From contig NC_070603.1 of NCBI RefSeq assembly GCF_027172205.1, forward strand, positions 7,180,501-7,244,500: 64,000 nt of DNA. The letters are read 5' to 3'. Shown here piece by piece: positions 23,484 through 35,800 of this stretch; positions within the stretch are counted from its first letter, which is position 1, and every line of letters begins with the position of its first letter. Position numbers and translations under genes: made by a program. The stretch comes from Podarcis raffonei (taxonomy: Eukaryota > Chordata > Lepidosauria > Squamata > Lacertidae). The notes beneath the pieces are model-generated. The model worked only from the letters and a program-made list of their open reading frames with translations, made no database searches and had not been told where the DNA came from.

Positions 23484-23852
23484 AAAGGTAAAGGTAAACA
23501 TACCCCTGACCATTAGGTCCAGCCGTGGACGACTCTGAAGTTGCGGCGCTCATCTCACTTTACTGGCCAAGGGAGCCGACGTTTGTCCGCAGACAGTTTT
23601 ACCGGGTCATGTGGCCAGCATGACTAAGCCGCTTCTGGAGAACCAGAGCAGCGCATGGAAACGCTGTTTACCTTCCTGCCAGAGTGGTACCTATTTATCT
23701 ACTTGCACTTGACGTGCTTTTCGAACTGCTAGGTGGGCAGGAGCTGGGACCGAGCAATGGGAGCTCACTCCATTGCGGGGATTTGAACCGCCGACCTTCT
23801 GATCAGCAAGCCCTAGGCTCTGTGGTTTAGAGCACAGCACCACCCGCGTCCC
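23484..23852 (-). mobile_element. tRNA-derived squamate SINE (ACA type)
   Basis: Flanked by TGAAGCAGAAC (23471) and TGAAGCAGAGC (23853), ten of eleven bases matching. Confidence 0.9.
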
Positions 23853-24271
23853 TGAAGCAGAGCATAGGGTGGCCCATATTTAGACCCCAGGCTGAAGAGG
23901 AATGAGAGGCAGGAGGAAGTTAAATGCTACATACAGTAAGAGATGATACTAATACAGTGAAGGCAACATCTGTCAGCTACTTATTGGGGGTGAAGAGGGG
24001 TCTCCACTGAGGGTGACCCCATAAGTCTGCAGCATGATGTGTTGATGGCCGCAGTTTTCAGGGAGACTGTGTGAAACCCATGCCTGTCATTGCATTCCTA
24101 ATTCTGTTTCCACGTCACAAAGACTCTGCTTCTTCAGCAGCTTAGAGAGATTTTGCAAAAGATCCCATTATGTTGCGCAGCAATGACTTTGCTACATCAA
24201 AGCAACCTTTCATCTCCAAGCAGCACGTCTGATAATTAAGCCTCCCAACATTTTTGGGTGTGGGTGGAGAT

Positions 24272-24345
24272 CATAGAACCTTAGAGCTGGAAGGGACCCA
24301 AGGGTCATCTAGGCCAACCCCCTCATTATCTTTGCTAAGAGGTCT
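24272..24345 (-). mobile_element. CR1-type 3' tail fragment
   Basis: ATCATAGAACCTTAGAGCTG and GTCATCTAGGCCAACCCCC match, reversed, the common CR1 3' end. Confidence 0.55.
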
Positions 24346-24623
24346 ATAAACTGAGATGCAAAGGTCACACAGCCAACTGCCGACAAAACCAGGAAGGGCT
24401 GTCAACTTCAAATCCCAACTTCTTGATATCCGTGTCATAATTACAAGTCTAGTTTCCTCCATGTATAAAAAGGGGAAGGTGGAATCAGCCCTTTTAATAC
24501 AGCATTGTAGGCGCTGTAAAAAAAAAGGCCTTTGTGAAATCCCTAAAACTCTTTTTCATCTACCAGGTGATCAGCCATCAAACAGTGTGGATGAGGACAT
24601 GGGGAGTTGGTTCCCTAAATGTC

Positions 24624-24638
24624 CCAAGCTAATAAATG
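24624..24638 (+). promoter_or_regulatory. Conserved upstream block of gene B with HOXC13-type site
   Basis: CCAAGCTAATAAATG differs from the gene A block by one base and sits at nearly the same distance from the TATA box. The reverse strand reads TTTATTAG, again fitting TT(A/T)ATNPuPu. Function is inferred. Confidence 0.5.
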
Positions 24639-24698
24639 TCAGAGAAGTTGCTTTCTCTTCCATTTCAATGCTGGCCAAACCCAGCTGTCCCAGACAGA

Positions 24699-24704
24699 TA
24701 TAAA
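24699..24704 (+). promoter_or_regulatory. TATA box of gene B
   Basis: AGATATAAAGGG lies 106 bp upstream of the ATG in a block that aligns with the gene A promoter (GCCAA-CCCAG-T-TCC before it). The start is expected near 24729. Confidence 0.8.
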
Positions 24705-24804
24705 GGGAACGTTTCCCCGCAGTAAACCACACTACCTCTGCCTCTTTTGCTTTGCAGTTTCGCTTCCCCCTTTCTTCTTCCAACTTCTGCTCTCCTACAA
24801 AACC

Positions 24805-25266
24805 ATGTCTTGCCACTCAAACTCTGCATGTGGCCCCAGGAATTTCAGCTCCTGCTCAGCTGTCCTGCATCCTGCAGGTCATGCTTCCCGGATGAGCACT
24901 TCCTGCTCTGCTAAGGTCACTGAGATCAGCTATGGAGGAGAGGGTCATTTTAGTAGCAGGAGCCTGGGTGGCGCCGGTTCATGTGGCCCCAGGATGGCTG
25001 CCAACAGTTGCCTGCCTCCGCGGTGTGGATATAGCTGTCATGGTGCCGGCACTGGATACAGCTATTGCGGCACTGGATACGGCTATGGTTTCAGGCGCTC
25101 TGGAGTCTGCCCACCCTGTTCACCTGGCATCACCCCCGTCACTTGCAACGAGACGCTGCTTCAACCTCTCAACCTGGGGATCGATGCCACAGCCCAAGCA
25201 GCAAAATGCCAAGAGAAGAATGAACTCCAGTTCCTCAACAGCAAGTTTGCCTGTTTTATTGACAAG
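24805..25266 (+). CDS. Gene B exon 1 (head and start of coil 1A)
   Basis: Residues 1-154. The start is the first ATG after the TATA box, context AAACCATGT. The Gly/Tyr/Cys head includes [15 protein letters not shown] and ends [11 protein letters not shown]. Donor AAG|GTGAGT. Confidence 0.94.
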
Positions 25267-28200
25267 GTGAGTCATGGAAGGGCTATAGCTCACTGGTAGA
25301 GCATCTGCTTTGCATGCAGAAGGTCCATCCTAGCTTCAATCCCTGGCATCTCCACATAGGACAGGAATGTCCATTGCCTTGGAGGGAGACACTGCAACAC
25401 TGACCTAAATGTACCAATGGTGTCATGGTCCAAGTTACAGGCAGTCAGAGTCCCGGCTTGGTACGTCGGGACCAAGTTAGAGGTCGGGAAGCAGGAATCA
25501 GCAGTCCAGGGTCAACAGTCCAGGGGTCAGGAAGCCAAGAGTTCACAAATCAGGAAACCAGGAGTCAGGAAGCCAAGGGTCCAAGGGTCAGAAAACCAGG
25601 AGTCAGGAAGCCAAGGGTCCAAGAACCAGTTTACCAGGTGCCAGGAAGCCAAAGCACAGCTAGGTGGGTAGCGTGTTGCTGTGGCAAAGAGCCAGAGGGA
25701 AATGCTGGTCTTATTACCCCTCCTGGCCCTTGACACCAGGTGCTACGTGTCTTCTGTCAAGCCTCACCTGTGTGGCAGCGCCTTGCCTTTCCAGGCCAAA
25801 CTCAGGAAGGCCCCAGTCCTGCGAGGCCCTACCAGTCACAGGGCTTGGCTCCTGCACGCACTCCTGACAAATGTTCTGACTCTGCATAAGGCTGGTATGT
25901 TCAAAGAGTTTGGCAGGGAATGTATACAGAATGCTTATACCTGAGATTGGAATATCCGGCATCACTCTTTGGATATATTTCAGAAGCAGCCAAAGTCACA
26001 TCACGGATGATCTGAATCTAAGCTGGCCTGTTACTTGCAGCAGGGTGGAGGAGGCAGGTGGCATCTCATCAGCTTCCTCTGTGTGTTGTGAAGAGAGTGC
26101 CACAAAACGTGCTGTTGGAGATTGATCAATATGTCTTTTCAAAAGGAGGAGAGAAAATAGAGCGCCGTTGCACTCATGTAGGTTTCCCAGAGGCATCCAG
26201 TTGGTCGTCAGGAAACAAAATGTTGGACCAAAAAGGCCTTTGTTCTGATCATCCAACATGGCACTTCTGACATTCTTCTGCATATAGTAGGGCTGGAGAG
26301 CCTGATGTCCTCCAGATGCTGGACTACACCTCCCATCATCCCTGACTATTGAGCAGGCTGGCTGGAACTGATAGGAGCTGGAGTACAACATCTGGAGGGC
26401 TACAGGCTCCCCTTTCCTGATACAGGGGATAATGGTAGCTAAATTAAGCCTGCTAGATTAGACAGGCCTTTGATCTGACCCAGGTTGCTCTTCAGCAATT
26501 AGCACTGGGATAGCAGACTGAGCAGACCCACAAGTCAGCTGGGCACAGTCTTCCCCTCTGTGGGAAGACCCGTTGTATAGCTAATAAAATGTTAGTCATT
26601 GTTTCTCCGTTTGCATCTATACCTATAACTCAGCACATGCACATTTTTATGCAAATGGGTGTCTCTTATTTAGTGATGCATTTCTTCCTGTTTGGCAATG
26701 AGTATGTAGTCATTCTGCACTAGCAAGGCTTTTCTTATGCTTTCAATGGTAAAGTGAATGTGTGCAACTTTGTTGTTGTTGTTGTTGTTTAGTCGTTTAG
26801 TCGTGTCCGACTCTTCGTGACCCCATGGACCAGAGCACGCCAGGCACTCCTGTCTTCCACTGCCTCCCACAGTTTGGTCAAACTCATGCTTGTAGCTTTG
26901 AGAATACTGTCCAACCATCTCGTCCTCTGTCGTCCCCTTCTCCTTGTGCCCCCAATCTTTCCCAGTATCAGGGTCTTTTCCAGGGAGTCTTCTCTTCTCA
27001 TGAGGTGGCCAAAGTATTGGAGCCTCAGCTTCAGGATCTGTCCTTCCAGTGAGCACTCAGGGCTGATTTCCTTCAGAATGGATAGGTTTGATCTTCTTGC
27101 AGTCCATGGGACTCTCAACTGGGAAAACCATAGCTTTTACTATACGGACCTTTGTTGGCAAGGTGACGTCTCTACTTTTTAAGATGCTGTCTAGGTTTGT
27201 CATTGCTTTACAGTTCTGCAAAACCCACTGAGCTTAACGGGACTCAGGCATGCACCTGGACCCCTGGAATAACCCTCTTTGCCTTTCACATTGGAATCAG
27301 TTCTGATTCAGCCCTAAAATTAAACACTCCTGTCCTGATGTGGGGAATTATTGTTTCCTTTGATTGACAGGTCCGATTCTTAGAGCAGCAGAATCTGATG
27401 CTGAAGACGAAATGGGACTTCTTGCAAGAGAGGAAGTGCTGCAAAAGTAACATGGAGCCCATGTTTAATGAGTACATTGCCAACCTGAAGAAAGAGCTGG
27501 AGTGCTTGGAATGTGAGAGGGCACAGCTGCAGGCGGAAATGAAAAACTGGAGCGACACCCTGGAGTGCAACAGGAAGAAGTGAGTGAGATCCATCATCTC
27601 AGCCTGCTGGCAGAAGGACATGCTGAAATGCAGAGCCCAAACCAGACCTGTGCAGTCCAATTGCAGTCATAAGTTACGTATGGTGGCCCACCAGCAGATC
27701 AGTAAATGGTGGCTACCTCTGGTCATGCCTCTTCTGGCCTTGTGTGAAATCTTCCTTGCCAGCTGTGTGACACATCTGGAGTCCTGTTCATTACAGAAGA
27801 CATGGGGGGATGGAAGGCAGAATGGGCAAGAGAAGCCACAACTCTGCCTCATGTGCCAATGCTCTGGGGCAGAGACAGAGAGCCTGTAGCTCTCCAGATG
27901 TTGTTGGAATCCAACTCCCACTTGTCCCAGTCAGGGATGATGGGAGCTGTAGCCCATCAGCATCTGCAAGGTATTACATTGACTAACCCTATAGGCCAGC
28001 TTTCTCTTTCGTGATTTGTCAAGCCTAGAGTTCACTCAGCGTTAAGCAAAGTCAGTCTTCAAAGGTCATCCCAAAATGAACATGAGCAGAATAATTTTGG
28101 ATGAGATATGCACAAGTACCTGATAAGCACCACCTGTAAATACCATATTTTTCCATGTATAAGACTAGGATTTTTTCCTTAAAAATAATGTACAAAATTA

Positions 28201-31200
28201 GGGGGCATCTTATACATGGGGCCATCTCCCCCAATTTTCTTAAATATGAGTCCCCCAAAATAGGGGGCATCTTATACATGGGGGGCGTCTTATAGAGGGG
28301 AAAATACAGTGTTTCACTCTTTGCCTGGGTTGCCCCTTTACTTTAACAATCTTGTTTCAGATGCCCAAATCCCCTGAATTTTTGTTACATTTCTTTTTGC
28401 ATGCATCTACTTGTTTTTATGCCGCTATTTTATTGATTTTTGGTTTTCTTTTTGTTTTAATGACATTGCTTGTTTTATTTTATACCGTAAATGGTTTAGA
28501 GGTTTTTAAAATATTGAGCAGTCTGTAAATGGTTTTATAATAAATAAAATAAACATTCAGATGTGAGGCTAAACTGTTTCACTTACCTCATCAGGTTCGA
28601 AGAGGAGTGTCACCGCCGCACATGTGCTGAAAATGAGTATGTGACTATTAAAAAGGCAAGTGGCAAGTCTTCCAAAATATGGCATTTGTTTCTAGACCTG
28701 AGTGGGTTTGAGCACTATTCTTGTCCTAGCACCTTGAATGGTAATTGTTAAGAGTCATGGCTTCTTATCAATATTTCTTCATTTCATTCTCATGTTCCTA
28801 TAGGAGGTGGATTGTGTTTTCATGGACAAGTCAGAAAAGGAGACTAAAGTGGACGCCTTGAGGAAAGACATCTCCTTTTTCAGAGCTACCTTTGAGGAGG
28901 TAAGGCACTTTCCCATTCCATACAGAGATGGAAAACCCATGGAGTTTTTGGACCACAGCTTCTATCCCTTGTGACAGGTTGTAGCCCAAAAGGCAAACAC
29001 AAAGATTTTTGAATTGGGGTAAGAGCTGAGAAAGAAAACCATGTTAGAACTAGATCAGACAGACATATTCTTGACCTCTCAGGCAGAAAGCAGAAGCTTT
29101 GGTGTGAGCCTCCATGTAGCTGAGAGAACATTTGGATTCTTTTTGATGCCAAGACCATCAACTGCTATTACTGCCCATGATATTCAACCAGCTCAAGGCA
29201 AATCAAACATTTCTTCAGCTGTGTGGAGGCCCCAGCTATTCAGATGCAGCAGTGGATGATAACAGCATGGTGGGTGTGGATGACTTAGGCCAGGGTCTTC
29301 TGTAGAGGTTCATGGGACAACTTCATCATCTTGGGTGGAATAAAACGTGATTGATTAGAGGAGACTGTGAGGTAAAGAGGAGCAGGAAGGGGCATTCTAG
29401 ACTGGGTTGGGCTCATGACATTAAGGCCATTTTAGTGCAAATCTCCCACACCTTAAATCATGCTCACAGAATAATAGGAAAGTAGTATGGGTGGTTGACC
29501 TTTAGCACCCTCAACTCTTATCAGGGCAGCTGAAGATTCAAAACCAGCCTGGTTCTGGCCAGTTGTTCTTGACCTCCCATCATCCCTGGCCTTGCTAGCT
29601 AGGGCTGAGTCCAGCAACATCTGGAAGGTGTTGGCTACCTCTGTCCCAAACAGGCCACCAAAGGCATCCTTCCACATTGGCTAGAGAACATGGAATTTGG
29701 CTGTGGAATCAGGTATATTCAAAGGAATTCTTCCATCTTCTCTGAAAGACGCAGGCCAAATCTGGAGGCAATTTCATGAAAGTAAAACTCCATAGTATTG
29801 ACAGGCCATGTTCTGTCCCTCTGACAGGAAATCCATGAGCTGCAGTCTTGCATTTCGGACACCTGTGTCACAGTGCAGATGGACAACAGCCGAGGCCTGA
29901 ACATGGACTGTGTCATTGAGGAATTCCGGCGTCGGTATGAAGATATTGCCTCTCGGAGCCGGGCTGAGGCTGAAGCTTGGTGCCATTGCCAGGTGAACCC
30001 TGTGGTGGAAATATCTAGCATGCCTTAAGGCAGGAATGGGAAACTTCTCTCATTCCATACGGTGGACATACAGCTTCCACATTTCTGCCTTCAGCAGTGG
30101 AGAGTTGTGACCTTTGCATTTTGCTGGGTTTAAGACAGAACTGTGTTTTCCACATGCAAAGATGTGTACAGTGTCAATCAACTGGAGAAGGAGGGGGAGA
30201 GAGAACAACTGGTGGCTGGGAGGAATAACTGGGCATTGGGACCTGGCAGAATGAGGCACTGCAGGGAGAGCGGATTCTCCGGTGGATGGGAAGCACGAGA
30301 TAAGACAAGGAAAATGAGTGATGGTATAAATAGAAGTGGCTTATGGTATAGGAAGCAATCTAGAGAAGGGAGTTCCCTCAAGGATGGGTGGATGTCAAAG
30401 GATGCTATAGGGGTGCTCTTCAGTTTCCATTGTTTTGAAGTATCTCCCTTTGCTGGAGCTACCATATTTTTTGCTCTATAGGACTCACTTTTTCCCTCCT
30501 AAAAAGTAAGGGGAAATGTATGTGCGTCTTATCTAGGAGTCTTGGTTGACCACAAACTTGACATGAGCCAACAGTGTGACGCGGCAGCTAAAAAAGCCAA
30601 TGCAATTCTGGGCTGCATCAATAGGAGTATAGCATCTAGATCAAGGGAAGTAATAGTGCCACTGTATTCTGCTCTGGTCAGACCTCACCTGGAGTACTGT
30701 GTCCAGTTCTGGGCACCACAGTTCAAGAAGGACACTGACAAACTGGAACGTGTCCAGAGGAGGGCAACCAAAAGGGTCAAAGGCCTGGAAACGATGCCTT
30801 ATGAGGAACGGCTAAGGGAGCTGGGCATGTTTAGCCTGGAGAAGAGGAGGTTAAGGGGTGATATGATAGCCATGTTCAAATATATAAAAGGATGTCACAT
30901 AGAGGAGGGAGAAAGGTTGTTTTCTGCTGCTCCAGAGAAGCGGACACGGAGCAATGGATCCAAACTACAAGAAAGAAGATTCCACCTAAACATTAGGAAG
31001 AACTTCCTGACAGTAAGAGCTGTTCGACAGTGGAATTTGCTGCCAAGGAGTGTGGTGGAGTCTCCTTCTTTGGAGGTCTTTAAGCAGAGGCTTGACAACC
31101 ATATGTCAGGAGTGCTCTGATGGTGTTTCCTGCTTGGCAGGGGGTTGGACTCGATGGCCCTTGTGGTCTCTTCCAACTCTATGATTCTATGATTCTATGA

Positions 31201-32767
31201 TTCTATGATTGTGGAGCGAATGTGGGCTGCGCAGCTATCACAGAAGCCAGAACAGCAAGAGGGATTGCTGCTTTCACTGCGTAGCAATCTCTCTTGCTGT
31301 TCTGGCTTCTGAGATTCAGAATATTTTTTTTCTTGTTTTCCTCCTCCAAAAACTAGGTGCGTCTTGTGGTCTGGTGCATCTTATAGAGTGAAAAATATGG
31401 CATTTGCCCTGATATTCATTCACAGCCTCCTCTCTAGAGGGCTTTGGGGTGGGGCCTTTCCATCCACTTCTCTTTGGCCTCTATCTTTTCCCACTGAGGC
31501 TGCATACATTGGCTAGAGCTGCACAGTAAGGGCTGGGCTTCTGAAGGGGAAACAGGGGGGTGATGGTGTGACTTCCCCCACCACACCCGGCTTTCAGTGG
31601 TTCCAACGCCTTCTCTTTCACCTTAGTATCAAGAGTTGAAAACGACTGCGGCCAAACACTGTGATAACCTGCGAAGCGTCAAGGAAGAACTTAGTGAGCT
31701 GACCCGGATGGTCCACAGGCTGGAGGCAGAAGTTTCAAATGTCAAAGCCCAGGTAAGACGGGATAGTGTGGACTTTTGGAAGTCACAATTGTGAGGTTAG
31801 CTGCAGATTAGAAACATGCAATTGAAGTATCACAGCTGCTTACCAAAGAACCAAGCGACTTCAAGTTCAGTCGAGCAGGAATTTTCGATCACTACTGGGT
31901 ACGGAGTTCAGCATGTGGAACAAATGACACTTTCATCTTTTTTAAAAAAAGTTCCAATTTTTTGGTCCTCAATACTGCTTGAAAACAATTCCAGGTAAAA
32001 TTGTAGGAGATCTGATGTGAATAAATAGTACGGGGGTAGGGGTGGGAAATCTCTTAAATGAAACTAAGAGTGTTAAGCTTAGTTAAGCAGACTGTCTCAC
32101 CAGAGTGGTGCATGCTCTAGTTATCTCCCGCTTGGACTACTGCAATGCGCTCTACGTGGGGCTACCTTTGAAGGTGACCCGGAAATTACAACTAATCCAG
32201 AATGTGGCAGCTAGACTAGTGACTGGGAGTGGCTGCCGGGACCACATAACACTGGTTCTGAGAGATCTGCATTGGCTCCCAGTACATTTCCAAGCACAAT
32301 TCAAAGTGTTGGTGCTGACCTTTAAAGCCCTAAACTGCCTCGGTCCTGTATACCTGAAGGAGCGTCTCCACCCCCATCGTTCAGCCCAGACACTGAGATC
32401 CAGCACTGAGGGCCTTCTGGCGGTTCCCTCATTGCAAGAAGTGAGGTTACAGGGAACCAGACAGAGGGGCCTTCTCGGTAGTGGCGCCCGCCCTGTGGAA
32501 CGCCCTCCCACCCGATGTGAAGGAAATAAGCAGCTATTTTTTACTTATGTATTTTTGAAACTTTGAATAAATATCATTTTTTTTAAAAAAAAGAGGAAAT
32601 AAGCAGCTATCTTATCTTTAAAAGATATCTGAAGGCAGCCCTATTTAGGGAAGTTTTTAATATTTAATGCTGTATTATTTTTAACACTCAATTGGGAGCC
32701 GCCCAGAATGGCTGGGGAAACTCAGCCAGATGGGTGGGGTATAAATAATAAATCGTCATCGTCGTCG

Positions 32768-32801
<34 letters not shown>

Positions 32802-35800
32802 TATAGTTAGGAAACATGGATCTGAATTAAGCCATTGTTCCTTGATGAGAGGCTGAGCAAGGGGTGGGAGATTTATTCAGTTTTTATGCATACCAAATAA
32901 TAGGACATTAGAATTGATGGACCAGTGGCCTGATCCAGCAAAGCTCCCGCCCCCCAACGTGTGTTTACCCATTTTCAAAAGGAATGATCACAGGGTGGGA
33001 AAGAATATAAGGTAAAGGTAAAGGTACCCCTGCCCGTACGGGCCAGTCTTGACAGACTCTGGGGTTGTGCGCCCATCTCACTCAAGAGGCCGGGGGCCAG
33101 CGCTGTCCGGAGACACTTCCGGGTCACGTGGCCAGCGTGACAAAGCTGCATCTGGTGAGCCAGCGCAGCACATGGAAACGGCGTTTACCTTCCCGCCAGT
33201 AAGCGGTCCCTATTTATCTACTTGCACCCGGGAGTGCTTTCGAACTGCTAGGTTGGCAGGCGCTGGGACCGAGCAGCGGGAGCGCACCCCGCAGCGGGGA
33301 TTCGAACCGCCGACCTTTCGATCGGCAAGCCCTAGGCGCTGAGGCTTTTACCCACAGCGCCACCCGCGTCCCTGGGAAAGAATATACAAAGCAATAATTA
33401 ACCTATCACTTCATCAGCTCACAAAATCTCCAGGGGAACTCCTGAATTGTTGTGGAATATGCAGAGAAATTATTGGTGTCCCTCAAAACCACTCCTTCTA
33501 GCTCTTTAGAGTTTGCAACAAATAAGGCATTACATTAACTAGGCAAATGACAGTCCAGGGACCAATATAGCTGAGTTCATGTGCTGTTATGATGCTGTTG
33601 CCTTTGCCACCACAGAAAGCAAAACTGGAAGAGGAGGTGGCTGCAGCTGAGGAGCGTGGGGAGATAGCTGTGAAAGATGCCAAATGCAAGTTGGCTGAGC
33701 TGGAAGATGCCTTGCACAAGGCCAAGCAGGATATGGCCTGCCAGCTGCGAGAGTACCAGGAGCTGATGAATGTCAAGCTGGCCCTGGATATTGAGATTGC
33801 CACCTACAGGAAGCTGCTGGAAGGAGAGGAATACAGGTGAGCACCATAGGATTGGGTGAATTAGCACACCGGCTGCACTGCAGCACAGTCTAGAGCCCAC
33901 CAAGCAAAAAGTAGCACACTAGCTATGTATTGTGGACATGAGGCTGGATAAATGCATTGTGTGTGTTTTTTGTGCCTGCCCACAACTCCAAAAAGGAGGA
34001 TATCAAGCACCTGGAAGAGCGTAATGCATGGTGCTCAAAGAGCATATGTTATTGGGCAACTGATATAAGTACAGTAAATAAATAGGTAAAGGGGGTAAAG
34101 GGGACCCCTGACCATTAGGTCCAGTCGTGACCAACTCTGGGGTTGCGTTGCTCATCCCGCTTTATTGGCCGAGGGAGCCAGCGTACAGCTTCCGGGTCAT
34201 GTGGCAAGCAGGACTAAGCCGCTTCTGGCAAACCAGAGCAGCGCACGGAAACGCTGTTTACCTTCCCGCCGGAGTGGTACCTATTTATCTACTTGCACTT
34301 TGACGTGCTTTCGAACTGCTAGGTTGGCAGGAGCAGGGACCGAGCAACGGGAGCTCACCCCGTCATGGGGACTCGAACCGCCGACCTTCTGATCGGCAAG
34401 TCCTAGGCTCTGTGGTTTAACCCACAGCGCCACCCGCGTCCACAGTAAATAAATACATATCATCAATAAAGAATAGCTGTATGGGGCATGCTTGACTCAA
34501 TGGGACAGAAGTTGTTCGATATCACTGTTAAGTCTCCATAGGAGAAGGAAACAGATGAAATCACTAAACCATTATTGAATCCTTGTGGATTTGTCTAAAT
34601 AGCTGCAGGCTTTTAAAAGTTGTTTTAGTTCCTTTAACAGCAATCTGCAATGCAGAAGTACAGTAGGCTACGTTTTCCTATCACTTCACTGGCCAAAAGT
34701 GGAGGCTGGCCCATTAGCCTTGTAGAAATGGATTTAGACACTAGGAGAGGATGCATTGTTCAGTTATTATCCTTCCTTGCCGGTGGATCCAGCAAGGAAG
34801 AGTGACAGTGGCACTTAGCAGCTGCCTTACACCAGATCAGACTGTTGGTCTGCTCAAGTCTAGCGTTGCCTATTCTGATGGGTAGGTAGCTCTTGAGAGC
34901 CTCAGGAGCAGGATATCTTCCCTATTATCTGCTACTCAATTTTTTAAAAAAGAAAAAGAAAGGCAAGCTGGAGACGACAGGATTCGAACCTGGGGCCTTC
35001 TGCAAGCAAAGCAAGCTCCCTGCCATTGAGCTACAACACTCCCTGCTCTGCCCCATGGTGCCTTGGAGGGTATAGGAAGAAGCTTTGGATGAATCATTGG
35101 TGGCCATTGTCAGAAAGCCCCATAGAGAGGTCATGAGATTAGAAACAAGCTGGCAGGGCCATTCTACATCCTTCATGTGTGATATCAGGCCAAGATTTTT
35201 CAGCTGATGAATGATGCATAGCAGTGATGGTGATTTCCTAGCAAAGAACCCATTTATTTACCATTTACTTATTTGCTTTTTTAGGTTGGGTGAGGGAGAA
35301 TGTGCTGTGAACATCTGTAAGTATTCTGACGGCCCCCTTCTTGGGTGACATTGGGGATGATGGTTATTAGAGAAGTGAGATATGATCATGTTTTCATCAT
35401 GAGTGGGGGGGGGCAAGGAAAAGTGACAGGGGCCCAAGCTATGAGACAATGACTTCTGTGAGGCCAGAGAGTTGAAGGCCAGACAGTGGTGCAATTAGAA
35501 AAGTTTAGACTCTGGAAAAGTGGTCTTATGGGGGGCTCTTTACTTGGTACTTAGGAGGACTCCCCTCATTAGGGGAAATGTGCATATTTTTTAATTTTAC
35601 TGTCATTATGACATTTCTGTGTCCCACTTCATAAGAAAACCCTAGAGCGGTTCAGAAATATGAAGATACAAAATATACGCCCTTAAATATCAAATTCATT
35701 AGATGTTACTCCAAAATGTGGGGGCCCTGACCTCTGCCCTAACATCCCCTCCCCCTGGTCTCCTAGAACCAGTAGAGGTATGAAGAGGGCAGAGCGAACA

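Noticed and set aside
25495-25650. Regular direct repeats that might suggest a CRISPR-like or coding minisatellite
   Set aside because: Imperfect short repeats without unique spacers of constant length, inside an LTR-like element of a vertebrate genome.
30542-31120. Open frame of 192 codons on the + strand
   Set aside because: It is the C-terminal end of a 5'-truncated CR1 ORF2 inside a MITE.
34960-35046. tRNA-like sequence with A and B boxes
   Set aside because: Part of a SINE with a further body; no intact cloverleaf of a functional tRNA.
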